DNA from: Paenibacillus phytorum
Lineage (GTDB): Bacteria > Bacillota > Bacilli > Paenibacillales > NBRC-103111
Direction: 5' to 3'
Assembly (NCBI RefSeq): GCF_013141715.1
Contig: NZ_WHOA01000004.1
Span: 62,001 to 126,000 of the forward strand
DNA length: 64,000 nt
A program made the translations under genes and the position numbers. Positions 25,869-34,216 of this stretch are shown here, in pieces. Under the pieces are notes generated by a model. That model had not been told where the DNA came from. It was given only the letters and a program-made list of their open reading frames with translations, and made no database searches. The first letter of the stretch is position 1; the number at the start of each line of letters is the position of its first letter.

Positions 25869-25915
25869 ACAAAGAGCAATCGAAACCAACTTGTTCGTTG
25901 GCTTGGATTGCTCTT
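25869..25915. terminator. Bidirectional terminator between 25468 gene and ecfT
   Basis: AAAGAGCAATC pairs with GATTGCTCTT, with an inner CCAAC/GTTGG stem. Confidence 0.75.
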
Positions 25916-25923
25916 CATAATTC

Positions 25924-26054
25924 TTATCGGACGTCCGCTGCGTTCAAGAATGGCCATACCTTCCCCAGCCAATTAGCTAGAATGACGAGCACAATCCAAT
26001 AAAAGATATAATAAACATCTAGCATCGAATAGGAAGATACATAATAAATGTCCG
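25924..26054 (-). pseudogene. Displaced C-terminal segment of EcfT
   Basis: In the other frame after the A8 run, the minus strand encodes TDIYYVSSYSMLDVYYIFYW, then IVLVILANWLGKVWPFL and a stop at 25924. This is a hydrophobic final membrane span expected at the end of an EcfT. One extra A in the run would fuse it to the upstream frame to give 264 residues. Confidence 0.6.
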
Positions 26055-26717
26055 TTTTTTTTGCGCGGAAAAACGCTTCGCTTCCATTGCCACAGCCGTC
26101 CGGTGGGCGCGGCGTATGCTTTGGGCAAGCAGCGGAATGGCATACATTCGCAGCGTCGTATACCATCCGGTGATTGGATTACGCTTTTTCTTCCCCCGCA
26201 CCTTCAGCGCATAGCGAAGGGTTTGAAATTCTTCGAGCATGAGCGGCAGCATGCGCAGTGCGGCGAGGAAGCTGTAGGCGTATTTCGGCGCGACTTTCCA
26301 TTGCTGCATCATGGCATAGAAAAGCGCAACCGGCCGTGTGGTCAAGCTGAACAGCAGCCCGACCGCGGCAACCTGAAGGCCCCGAAAGCCCAGATGGATG
26401 CCGCGATAAAAGCTTTCTTCGGTGATTCGGATGAAGCCCAGCTGGTACCAAAGCGTATCACCGCTGCCGAACATCATCATCCCCGTGGACGAGGATAGGA
26501 AGATAAGCAGGAACGGTGAGGCATACAACAGCAGCCGCTTCATCGGATGGCCTGAGAACAAGAAGAGCGGTACCAGTGCGCCCAAGGTCAAATACATCAT
26601 GGCATTCAGATTATGCGTGAACACGACAACAACAAACAGCAAGATGGACAGGATAAGCTTTACACCCGGATTCACCCGGTGCAGCCAGGTTTCACGATAC
26701 GCGAAAGTTATTTGCAT
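26019..26717 (-). CDS. ykoC: ECF transporter T component (YkoC-like), frameshifted at 3' end
   Basis: The membrane coupling subunit of an energy-coupling-factor importer. Predicted spans fill residues 1-130, and the cytosolic helices carry the Ala-Arg-type coupling motif (SFLAALRMLPLMLEEFQTL, AHRTAVAMEAKRFS). The start overlaps the ATPase gene by 10 bases. The frame ends after 232 residues, just behind an A8 run (plus 26055-26062), and lacks the final span. The missing part is present in the next frame down to 25924, so the gene is either mutated, affected by a sequence error, or read by slippage. Confidence 0.82.
   Translation of the reverse strand: MQITFAYRETWLHRVNPGVKLILSILLFVVVVFTHNLNAMMYLTLGALVPLFLFSGHPMKRLLLYASPFLLIFLSSSTGMMMFGSGDTLWYQLGFIRITEESFYRGIHLGFRGLQVAAVGLLFSLTTRPVALFYAMMQQWKVAPKYAYSFLAALRMLPLMLEEFQTLRYALKVRGKKKRNPITGWYTTLRMYAIPLLAQSIRRAHRTAVAMEAKRFSAQKKRTFIMYLPIRC
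26055..26062 (-). other. A8 homopolymer at frameshift point
   Basis: Eight A on the coding strand sit exactly where the reading frame of ecfT is lost. Runs of eight or more A are known sites of polymerase slippage as well as of sequencing error. Confidence 0.7.
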
Positions 26718-28186
26718 AGCATCGCAGCTCCTTCCGGAGCATGTGCGACTGAGCCCGGCAGCTTCTCAGCCGGCAACTCCTTCACATGCCCTGCTTCAAC
26801 CTGCCAAACGCGAGTGGCGCAGCGTTTCACAATCTCCGGATCGTGCGTGACCATCACGATCACAGTTCCGCTCGCCCGCAGCCGCTCCAGCTGCTGCAAG
26901 ATGCGCAGCGTACCGCGCGCATCAAGCCCGAAGGTGGGCTCATCCAGCAGCAGAATGCTTGGGCCGCGCACCATCGCGGACGCCACGCTTAAGCGCCGCT
27001 TCTGGCCCATCGACAGCTGGAACGGATGCCTTTTGCGCAGCGCGAGCAAGTCGTATTCCCTAAGCAGCCGCTCTATAGCCGCCCGCTGCACATCCCGCCC
27101 CTGCTCCGCCTCCGGCAAGGAGTAGGCCAGCTCCTCCTCCACCGAATTCGTGACGAATTGGAATTCGGGGTTTTGGAACACAAAGCCGACTTGCTCTGCA
27201 AGCTGCTCGACTTTGCTGCCCTTAACCCCCTCGATCCAGCAGCTGCCGTGGGTCGAAATGAGCCGCATGATCGCTAGCAGCAGCGAGCTTTTGCCAGCGC
27301 CGTTGGCACCGACAACGGTAATCCAGTCGCCAGGATAGACGCTCAAGTTATCCACAGAGGTCTTGATCTGCCCTCCGCGCAGCCCTTCAAAATCGCGAAG
27401 GGTCATGACCGGAGCCGCAGTCTGAAGGACGGAGGTTGTTTTTAGCTCCAACTCATTATCGTCCCAAACACCAGGGTACCAGATCCCGTACTCGATCATT
27501 TGCTGTTTGTAAGCTTCGAAGACCTCTTGAGGGGGACCATCTGCTAGCAGTCCTCCGTCTGGTGACATGACGATCAAGCGGTCGATGAATCCTAGGATGC
27601 CGCTTATTTTATGCTCCACGATAACCAGTGTCTTCTCAGCACTAATCCTTCGAATCGTTTCCCATACCTGCTCAGTGCCTTCTTCATCCAGAAGCGCCGT
27701 AGGCTCGTCAAGGAACAGCACTTCCGGTTCTAGCGCGAGCACACTTGCAATAGCCAGCCGCTGTTTCATCCCTTGTGACAAATTCCCAATCAAGGTATGG
27801 GTGTTTTCTAGTTGAAGCCCCACCAGCTCCAGATAATATGCGATACGAGCAGGCATCTCCTCACGAGGGACTTGTAAATTTTCTAAGACGAAAGCAATTT
27901 CCTCATCCACATACGGCATGCAGAACTGTGTCTCCGGATCTTGAAAGACATAGCCTGAGCGGCTTGGAGTGTGGATGCCATCTGCCTTGAGCGGAATCTC
28001 TACAATATCAGGTACAATACCGCTCAGCACTTGAAGCAGGGTTGATTTCCCACAGCCGCTCGGCCCCAGCAGCAGTACCTTCTCTCCAGGTTCAATCGAA
28101 AAGGAAACCCCCTGAAATAACAGGGGGGCGTCTTCTCCGGGATATTTTAACCTTAAATTCGTAACGCTCATTCCTTTGCTCATCAC
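26708..28186 (-). CDS. ykoD: ECF transporter ATPase with two fused ABC domains (YkoD-like)
   Basis: A 492-residue cytosolic ATPase in which the two ECF ATP-binding domains are fused. Domain 1 has Walker A GPSGCGKST (near 40), signature LSQGMKQRL and Walker B LFLDEPTALLD; domain 2 has GANGAGKSS (near 300), SMGQKRRLSVA and LLLDEPTFGLD. Each has the Q-loop (YVFQDPETQF, FVFQNPEFQF) typical of ECF ATPases. It energises import with the T and S components encoded on either side. The gene starts 1 base after the ykoE stop. Codon use turns GC-rich in the second half. Confidence 0.92.
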   Translation of the reverse strand: MMSKGMSVTNLRLKYPGEDAPLLFQGVSFSIEPGEKVLLLGPSGCGKSTLLQVLSGIVPDIVEIPLKADGIHTPSRSGYVFQDPETQFCMPYVDEEIAFVLENLQVPREEMPARIAYYLELVGLQLENTHTLIGNLSQGMKQRLAIASVLALEPEVLFLDEPTALLDEEGTEQVWETIRRISAEKTLVIVEHKISGILGFIDRLIVMSPDGGLLADGPPQEVFEAYKQQMIEYGIWYPGVWDDNELELKTTSVLQTAAPVMTLRDFEGLRGGQIKTSVDNLSVYPGDWITVVGANGAGKSSLLLAIMRLISTHGSCWIEGVKGSKVEQLAEQVGFVFQNPEFQFVTNSVEEELAYSLPEAEQGRDVQRAAIERLLREYDLLALRKRHPFQLSMGQKRRLSVASAMVRGPSILLLDEPTFGLDARGTLRILQQLERLRASGTVIVMVTHDPEIVKRCATRVWQVEAGHVKELPAEKLPGSVAHAPEGAAMLCK

Positions 28187-28187
28187 G

Positions 28188-28784
28188 TTACCTCAATACG
28201 TCGTAATCTTTCTTTGAAACAGGACGAACTAGACTGAGCACACCGGTACGAGCCAATGCACCAGCTAAGTAGTAAGCGAATACGCCGGCGATCAAAGCAC
28301 TGCCCAACAGACGAAGTCCAATAAACAGACAGTAGTTCCAGAACGTGAGTTGATCAATATAACCATAGTAATTATCCACGAGCAAAGATAAAGCTGCGGA
28401 TGCGAAGGACGCTAGGATCGTCACGCCCACATTTGCACGGCGGTAAAGGAAAAGGGCAAAAACGAGTTCGGCACCAAGCCCCTGCAGCAATCCATATACC
28501 AACGTTGAAACACCCCAAGAGCCACCAAAAAGCGCCTCAATCGTCGCAGCCGCTACTTCAGCCAATAAGGCAACGCCAGGTTTGCGAATAACCAGAAATG
28601 CGAAGGTTGCTGCCATAAACCACATGCCATAGCTCAACTGCTCCGCGTGAAGGCCGAATGGTTTCAAAATATCGTACATAGGCCCCCATACGCGATAAAT
28701 CACACCAAACACCGCTGAGATCACAATGGTGATCAAAATATCCGTCAATTTCAAACCCTTTGCTGCTGTTTCTTTTTGCGCCAT
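28188..28784 (-). CDS. ykoE: ECF transporter S component, YkoE family (thiamine/HMP)
   Basis: A 198-residue membrane protein with about six spans that gives substrate specificity. The stretches LTDILITIVISAVFGVIYR, GGSWGVSTLVYGLLQGLGAELVF and DNYYGYIDQLTFWN match the YkoE family, linked to hydroxymethylpyrimidine or thiamine uptake. The ATG at 28784 is taken as start; AAAAGGAG lies 12 bases upstream. It is the first gene behind the TPP riboswitch, which confirms the vitamin B1 link. The companion ykoF gene of Bacillus subtilis is absent here. Confidence 0.9.
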   Translation of the reverse strand: MAQKETAAKGLKLTDILITIVISAVFGVIYRVWGPMYDILKPFGLHAEQLSYGMWFMAATFAFLVIRKPGVALLAEVAAATIEALFGGSWGVSTLVYGLLQGLGAELVFALFLYRRANVGVTILASFASAALSLLVDNYYGYIDQLTFWNYCLFIGLRLLGSALIAGVFAYYLAGALARTGVLSLVRPVSKKDYDVLR

Positions 28785-28837
28785 CTGTTTGTTCGACTCC
28801 TTTTCATATTTAAATGTGTAAAATGAATAGGCGAACA

Positions 28838-28985
28838 CGAAAAAAAAGCCCACCGGGTAGCGGCAGGCATAAAATTAGTGCATACAAGGCACTTCATTCT
28901 CTACGCTGGCATTACCCAGATCAGATTAACGGTCAGTGGCATAGGGCCACTATCTCAGCCTGACTTCATCAAGCACCCGTGTTGC
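28838..28985 (-). promoter_or_regulatory. TPP riboswitch with terminator
   Basis: The minus strand carries the thi-box landmarks: GGGTGCTT, GGCTGAGATAG, ACCGTTAATCTGATCTGG and GTAATGCCAGCGTAGAGAA. The P1 helix can form between GGTGCTT and AAGTGCC. Downstream, GCCTGCCG pairs with CGGTGGGC and is followed by eight T (28840-28868), a terminator. High TPP should stop transcription before ykoEDC. Confidence 0.92.
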
Positions 28986-29010
28986 TATTCATTTGGCTTA
29001 ACTGTAGCGG

Positions 29011-29039
29011 ATTGCCAACTTTTTGGCAATGCTTTTTTT
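29011..29039 (+). terminator. Plus-strand terminator hairpin with no plus-strand gene
   Basis: ATTGCCAA (29011-29018) pairs with TTGGCAAT (29023-29030) and GCTTTTTTT follows on the plus strand. No gene on that strand lies within the preceding 3 kb. On the minus strand it lacks a T run. Confidence 0.55.
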
Positions 29040-29052
29040 GGGGGAATTCGCT

Positions 29053-30498
29053 CTATTTTTCAATCAAATGCTGCAAATCATTCGTTAATCCGTTCAGCTG
29101 GCGAATGCTGTCTACGATATCTTCCACACGCCTTTGCTGCACTTCGGCACTTGCGAGCACCTCTTGTACGGAAGCTGCGGATTGCTCAGTAATCGCTGCA
29201 ACGGACGTCATTTCCTCAGCAACTCTTTGCGACGAAGTTAGCAATTGAGCATTCATGCGCTGCAGGTTTTCCGCTTGTTCCATGACTTCAGCCGTGTTAT
29301 TGTTGATGACTTCGAACAACTGATCGACGCTCTCCGCTGATTTCTTACCTGATTCTACGGCGGTAATGCCGACGGCAACCTTCTCCACAGCTGTCTCCAC
29401 TTTATTTTGAATAGAGCCCAGAATTTCCGAGATATCTGTGGATGCCACATGTGCATTCTGCGCCAGCTTACGAATTTCGTTCGCAACAACGGAGAAGCCT
29501 TTGCCATGCTCACCTGCGCGGGCAGCCTCGATGGAAGCATTTAACGACAAGAGGTTCGTTTGATTCGCTATTTCGGCAATCGTTGTTACGATATTTCCGA
29601 TTTTCACATTTTCTTCATTGACCGCATTCATAATTTCTGACGTTTCGGTCACGATAACGGTAATATCATTGATTTTGAGCGACAAATCTTCCATCTGATT
29701 CTTGCCTTCATTCGTCATCTGCGCTGTATCACGGGATCTGCTGCTCATCGTGTTCGAAGCGGAAGAGGTCATCTCAACGGTCTCATTTACTTCCTGAATA
29801 GCGGTTGTAATATCCGTGATGCTGGTTGCTTGCGACTCAATGCCAATCGATATTTCTTGAAAAGCAGCCACGACTTCTTCGGTAATTCTGCCCGTAACGG
29901 ACGCATTTTCTTGAAGCGTATTGCTGGATGTTCCAAGCACTTCTGTTGTTGTACGGACGCCTGTCAGAATTTCTTCTGACTTCACACGCGACACCTCAGA
30001 CTCTTTCACGCTTTTAACTACATTAGCAAGCATTCTAGTTCCAATTTGGCCTTGCCCTACCAATGTTAAAATGGTCAACAAGTAGAAAGCGTTAATGGTT
30101 ACTAGGCTGAAATCCCCGGGTAATGTGGAGCAAAAATAGTTCAAATTAATAAGTCCAATCACGGCATTAAGCAAAAGCGGTCGGAAGTTCATATACAAAG
30201 AAACGAGGGTCAAACCGAGAAACAAGATTAGAATACTGGACAGGGCGGGGACATGGGCCATAAAAAAATAAGAAATGATGTTAAAACCTATAGCAATGAC
30301 ATACATCGTGTAAGGCACCCAGATTTTTTTCCAAGTTAAGATAGTACATATGAGAGCAATCGGTGCTCCGTAAGAGAGCAAAGTCATGATCATTTTCGGC
30401 GAGTGATAGGCTGCGGCGATTCCAAGCACCAAGCATCCCCATAAAAGCTTGACCATTAATCCATTTCTTCTGTGTAATTCTAATCGTTGTTCTGACAC
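29053..30498 (-). CDS. Methyl-accepting chemotaxis protein without extracellular sensor
   Basis: A 481-residue chemoreceptor. The first ~170 residues form about six membrane spans with very short loops, so there is no classical outside ligand domain; the membrane part itself may sense. A long helical signalling domain follows, with the CheA/CheW contact hairpin [20 protein letters not shown] and [17 protein letters not shown]. Gln/Glu pairs along the helices are potential methylation sites. The GTG at 30498 follows GGAG at 10 bases. It is a single gene. Signals are unknown. Confidence 0.88.
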   Translation of the reverse strand: MSEQRLELHRRNGLMVKLLWGCLVLGIAAAYHSPKMIMTLLSYGAPIALICTILTWKKIWVPYTMYVIAIGFNIISYFFMAHVPALSSILILFLGLTLVSLYMNFRPLLLNAVIGLINLNYFCSTLPGDFSLVTINAFYLLTILTLVGQGQIGTRMLANVVKSVKESEVSRVKSEEILTGVRTTTEVLGTSSNTLQENASVTGRITEEVVAAFQEISIGIESQATSITDITTAIQEVNETVEMTSSASNTMSSRSRDTAQMTNEGKNQMEDLSLKINDITVIVTETSEIMNAVNEENVKIGNIVTTIAEIANQTNLLSLNASIEAARAGEHGKGFSVVANEIRKLAQNAHVASTDISEILGSIQNKVETAVEKVAVGITAVESGKKSAESVDQLFEVINNNTAEVMEQAENLQRMNAQLLTSSQRVAEEMTSVAAITEQSAASVQEVLASAEVQQRRVEDIVDSIRQLNGLTNDLQHLIEK

Positions 30499-30609
30499 TG
30501 GAACTTCTCTCCTTTTTTTCTACATGAAATGACATTTTATTACATCATTCAACAAGTGGCTGAAAAATCCTCTATTTCGAATGATAACGAGCAAATCTTT
30601 ACGCAGAAA

Positions 30610-30639
30610 TTGACTTCTAGCCAATAGTATAACTACAAT
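30610..30639 (+). promoter_or_regulatory. Likely sigma-A promoter of DUF3105 gene
   Basis: TTGACT and TACAAT are spaced 18 bases apart, 48 bases upstream of the ATG at 30688. Confidence 0.5.
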
Positions 30640-30687
30640 ATGTAGTGTTGATATTTAAAAATTTATTCAAAAAGGAGATCATTTATA

Positions 30688-31419
30688 ATGGATCATTCAA
30701 CCATGCAGCACGGACCTGATTTTATGGCTATTTTGCTCTACATAGGATTGGCTATTTTTGTTTTGTCGATTATTGGCTATATGTTGGCCGCGAAAGCGCA
30801 CAAGCAGAACACAAGTCGATTGAAAAAGGTGGAGAAACAGGCTTTGCAAAAAAAGCTAAAGACCTTGCTGCTTCTCTCTCACACTCTCGTTATTATCGCG
30901 ATATGCTGTGTGGGAACCTCGCTAATTCAGCAAAATCCCAGCAAATACAGTGTAGAAAAATTGAATTTTAATGCTCCTATCCAGGTCGTAACAGATAAAG
31001 ATTATGGACGAGGGCATGCTGAAGGTACACTAACCTATGAAATGAAAATCCCGACCTCCGGTACACACAGTCCACATGACTTAAAGTTCGGCTTTTATAA
31101 GGAAAGACCTTCCTATGAAATGCTTGTTCATAATTTAGAGCACGGCGATATCATTATTCATTACCACCCTGATGCTCCTAAAGAATTACTAGATCGACTC
31201 GACTATTTAACGCATTTTAAGAAAGCCGGAGCCGGTGTACTAGCTGTACCGAATCCAGATGTACCTAGTGATCAAGAGGTCGTCGTAACCGCTTGGACGA
31301 AAACGATGCAGCTAAAAAAGTTTGACGAAGCAAGTGTGGGAACGTTCATCTACCAGAACATTGATAAAGGACCTGAACAGATCCCTTCCGAAGTACGCCG
31401 CGGCGGCGGTACGATGTAA
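30688..31419 (+). CDS. DUF3105-family membrane protein
   Basis: A 243-residue protein with two membrane spans (about 15-34 and 58-76), separated by a basic cytosolic loop, and an outside C-terminal domain of about 165 residues. That domain has the DUF3105 hallmarks PTSGTHSP near 126 and the strongly conserved LVHNLEHGDIIIHYHP near 150, rich in His and Asp/Glu that might bind metal. The N-terminus is unusual, MDHSTMQHGPD, with Met and His. AAGGAG precedes the ATG. The function is not established. It is a single gene next to a chemoreceptor. Confidence 0.85.
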   Translation: MDHSTMQHGPDFMAILLYIGLAIFVLSIIGYMLAAKAHKQNTSRLKKVEKQALQKKLKTLLLLSHTLVIIAICCVGTSLIQQNPSKYSVEKLNFNAPIQVVTDKDYGRGHAEGTLTYEMKIPTSGTHSPHDLKFGFYKERPSYEMLVHNLEHGDIIIHYHPDAPKELLDRLDYLTHFKKAGAGVLAVPNPDVPSDQEVVVTAWTKTMQLKKFDEASVGTFIYQNIDKGPEQIPSEVRRGGGTM

Positions 31420-31426
31420 GTTAATA

Positions 31427-32209
31427 CTACTTGCGAATCGTTTCACGGTCGGATACTAAATCCGTTGGCACTAAGCCGGTTAGACGCCTGAATACACGGT
31501 AAAAATATGACGGGTCATTGTACCCGATGAACTCGGAGATCTCGGTCACTGATAGCGCAGAATGTCTAAGCATGTAGATGGCCGTTTTGATCCTTATAGC
31601 ATGGACGAACTCACTGATCGTTTGACCTGTCACTTTGCGAAAAAGTACCGCTGTGTAGTTCGGAGATCGGCTTATACACGCGGCAAGCTCGTCTTTGGTC
31701 ACGTGCTCGCGATAATGGTTCTGAATGTAGCTTTTCATCTGCTCCACTAGCTGTGCTGTAGCGGTCGTTGTAGTATCTTGGTCCCACTCTCTATGGAGAT
31801 AAACAAACATCTCTTTGAGCAGCGCTTCACACAGCGTTTGGTAATAGGATTGCTTGTCTTGCCACTGCTGATGGATAAGGCGCAAACGATCGACAATCAA
31901 CTCATATTTACCCGTTATTCGGCTAGTGTAATGCTGCAGTTGGAGGAGTGGGAACAGTTCTGCTGCTTCCTTAGCAGTGAATTGAACGACGTACTTTTCA
32001 TGGATCTGGGTCGGTACACTTCTTCCATAAAAGGGGGTTTTGCTCGGTATGAGCAGCCATTGCCCTTTCTCAACTACCTGCTTCTTCTCATTGATCCAAT
32101 ACACACATCGGCCATAGGTAACGAGAACGAGCGTCCAATTGGGGCATCCCTCCAACTCTTCCTTGTACCAATTGCTGCTTTTGTCATACGTAAAGGTTAT
32201 TACCTGCAT
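31427..32209 (-). CDS. AraC-family transcriptional regulator
   Basis: A 260-residue regulator with an N-terminal cupin-like ligand domain (residues 1-150, QWLLIPSKTPFYG) and a C-terminal pair of AraC HTH motifs (TKDELAACISRSPNYTAVLFRKVTG and SVTEISEFIGYNDPSYFYRVFRRLTG). The ATG at 32209 is preferred because GGAAGG lies 7 bases before it. It is divergent from the pyruvate kinase gene, 123 bases away. Paired CATACTATAGT words in the gap suggest that it controls that gene and itself. Confidence 0.88.
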   Translation of the reverse strand: MQVITFTYDKSSNWYKEELEGCPNWTLVLVTYGRCVYWINEKKQVVEKGQWLLIPSKTPFYGRSVPTQIHEKYVVQFTAKEAAELFPLLQLQHYTSRITGKYELIVDRLRLIHQQWQDKQSYYQTLCEALLKEMFVYLHREWDQDTTTTATAQLVEQMKSYIQNHYREHVTKDELAACISRSPNYTAVLFRKVTGQTISEFVHAIRIKTAIYMLRHSALSVTEISEFIGYNDPSYFYRVFRRLTGLVPTDLVSDRETIRK

Positions 32210-32224
32210 AATGGCACCTTCCTG

Positions 32225-32254
32225 CATACTATAGTACATACATCATACTATAGT
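32225..32254. promoter_or_regulatory. Tandem AraC-type binding sites
   Basis: CATACTATAGT occurs at 32225-32235 and again at 32244-32254, a 19-base period close to two helix turns. It sits directly upstream of a promoter with a good -10 (TATAAT, 32281-32286) but a poor -35, as expected for an activated promoter. Confidence 0.5.
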
Positions 32255-32332
32255 TCATAGAACTTCGGCTCATTTAGGCATATAATGAAGCCAAAATTCA
32301 TTCGTTACTATCGAAAGGAAGTCCTAAACACC

Positions 32333-33745
32333 ATGCGTAAAACAAAAATCATTTGTACCATGGGACCCGCTTGTGATTCCGTCCCTACTCTTAAAGAATT
32401 AATTCGTGCGGGCATGAGCGTCGCCAGATTGAATATGGCTCATGGCGATTTAGATGAGCATCGGGGACGCATTCAGCGCGTACGTCAAGCAGCTGCTGAG
32501 CTTGGTGTCATCATCCCTATTCTGATGGATATTAAAGGTCCGGAAATCCGCATCGGTCAATTGAAGGATGCTTCCTACGATTTGCAAAGCGGCGATCACA
32601 TTGTGCTTACGACTGAGCAAATTATCGGCGATTCCAAACGTGTTTCTGTGAATTACCCTGGCCTTCCGCAGGATGTTAAGCCGGGGAATCTTATTCTTAT
32701 TGATGACGGCTCTATCGAGCTTCGTGTAGAAATGATTGACGGTACAGAAGTTACTTGCAGCGTCTTGAATCAAAGTGTCTTGAAGCAGCGTAAAGGTGTT
32801 AATCTGCCGGGCGTGCGTACTTCCCTACCCGGTGTTACCGAGCGCGATGTGATGCATATTAAGTTCGGAGTTGAAGAGAATATTTCCATCATCGCGATGT
32901 CTTTCGTACGTAACGGAAACGACGTTAGAGAAGTTCGCGGGATTTTGGAACAGCATGGTGCAGCGTTTACGCCGATTATTTCGAAGATTGAGAACGAAGA
33001 AGGCATGACGAATTTCGCTTCGATCCTTGAAGCTTCTGACGGCATCATGGTTGCGCGGGGCGATCTCGGCGTTGAGATTCCGACGGAGGAAGTTCCGATT
33101 GCGCAGAAAGACATGATTCGCGCTTGTAATTTAGCAGGCAAGCCTGTTATTACGGCGACGCAAATGTTGGATTCCATGCAGCGCAACCCTCGTCCAACAC
33201 GCGCAGAAGTAAGTGACGTGGCGAATGCGGTGCTTGACGGCAGCGACGTTGTCATGCTTTCCGGCGAGACAGCTGCAGGCAAGTATCCCATCGAGTCCGT
33301 GACGATGATGGCGACGATCGCCGAGCGCGTAGAGCAAACCATGGAGCGCAGCTCCATGATCGACGCACAGCTTCAGTCGAACAACGAAGTGACTGAAGTG
33401 CTTTGCCAAGCGGTCGTATCATCCGCTAACAAGCTGCACGCTGCAGCGATCTTGACGCCTACGGAGAGCGGCTTCACTGCTCGGATGATCGCAAAGTACC
33501 GCCCAGAAGCACCGATTATCGCGGTGACGTCCAACGAATATGCGATCAACTACCTGAGCATGGTGCAGGGCGTTATCCCGATTCTTGGCGAATTCTGCGA
33601 CTCCACTGACGCGATGATCCGCTCTGCCATCGGGCAAGCTGAGACGCTCGGCTACGTGAAGAAGGGCGACATCACTGTTGTCTCCGCCGGTATCCCAGTA
33701 GGGAAATCAGGCACGACTAACCTGTTGAAGGTTGAGCGGGTTTAG
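32333..33745 (+). CDS. pyk: Pyruvate kinase, short form with altered K+ site
   Basis: A 470-residue glycolytic enzyme that makes pyruvate and ATP from phosphoenolpyruvate. Catalytic residues are present: Lys218 and Glu220 in ISKIENEEG, ARGDLGVEI, and KPVITATQMLDSM. It lacks the extra C-terminal domain of the Bacillus housekeeping enzyme. RLNMAHG (residues 32-38) replaces the near-universal RLNFSHG, so Ala36 stands where a Ser side chain helps bind K+; Ile67 replaces Thr in DTKGPE, while Glu71 is kept. It is therefore probably a paralogue with special regulation. The ATG at 32333 gives the usual N-terminus MRKTKIICT. Confidence 0.92.
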   Translation: MRKTKIICTMGPACDSVPTLKELIRAGMSVARLNMAHGDLDEHRGRIQRVRQAAAELGVIIPILMDIKGPEIRIGQLKDASYDLQSGDHIVLTTEQIIGDSKRVSVNYPGLPQDVKPGNLILIDDGSIELRVEMIDGTEVTCSVLNQSVLKQRKGVNLPGVRTSLPGVTERDVMHIKFGVEENISIIAMSFVRNGNDVREVRGILEQHGAAFTPIISKIENEEGMTNFASILEASDGIMVARGDLGVEIPTEEVPIAQKDMIRACNLAGKPVITATQMLDSMQRNPRPTRAEVSDVANAVLDGSDVVMLSGETAAGKYPIESVTMMATIAERVEQTMERSSMIDAQLQSNNEVTEVLCQAVVSSANKLHAAAILTPTESGFTARMIAKYRPEAPIIAVTSNEYAINYLSMVQGVIPILGEFCDSTDAMIRSAIGQAETLGYVKKGDITVVSAGIPVGKSGTTNLLKVERV

Positions 33746-33790
33746 TCATTAATTAACCGTCTGCTGCATCTTTCACCAGACAATTCTGTA

Positions 33791-33819
33791 AAAGACACCC
33801 TCTGGGTGTCTTTTTTTGT
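33791..33819 (+). terminator. Terminator of pyruvate kinase gene
   Basis: AAAGACACCC pairs with GGGTGTCTTT around the loop TCT and is followed by T's. Confidence 0.85.
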
Positions 33820-33866
33820 TGGGTGGCTTGGGAATCTCCCCTGAATTTCGCCTAGGGTGACACTAC

Positions 33867-34035
33867 CTGCATTTCGTACATCAAAATTATGGGTTTATCC
33901 CCTTTCGGATGGAATTACCTGCAAAATGTGCAGCTGATTTCGCCAAAAAGGCTGAAAACCCTCGTTAAGCGGAAAATTTGATGCAGGAAATGCAGGTAAT
34001 CTACGCGGTAAGTGCAGCTACCGTGAATTTTGATG
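33867..34035. repeat. Repeat island with CTGCA / TGCAG words (family B)
   Basis: The words ACCTGCA, TGCAGCT and TGCAGG recur at about 33865-33872, 33917-33934, 33982-33997 and 34012-34020 in inverted pairs. TTTCGCCAAAAAGGC and GAAAACCCTCGTTAAGCGG fill the main spacer. The block order GCAAAATGTGCAGCT, GATTTCGCCAAAAA, ACCCTC, then a second word pair parallels GCAAAATATACAACA, TTTCAGCCAAAAA, ACCCTC in family A at 17107-17188. ATCAAAATT and its complement AATTTTGAT bracket the island. Confidence 0.65.
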
Positions 34036-34216
34036 TAAGTTTTACAGCAAATTTGTTTGAACAAGCTCCACTTGCTGCGTTCCAATGAAGAACTCAGCCT
34101 GAGCTTTTGCAATTTCTTAATCCTTTTCCCCTCTGATCCTCCCCTATACGCTCGATACTTACTCCCATTTGGGGTAGACTAATCTAGCTAAATGATGATG
34201 GAATAACGGAGGCCCC

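Larger units (their letters stand above)
33746..34216. other. Long intergenic region with repeat island
   Basis: No gene is supported. It contains the terminator at 33791 and the CTGCA repeat island at 33867-34035. Open frames here are translated repeats. Confidence 0.6.

Noticed and set aside
33915..34112. 65-codon minus-strand open frame
   Set aside because: Translation of the CTGCA repeat island; Cys- and Phe-rich with no start signal.
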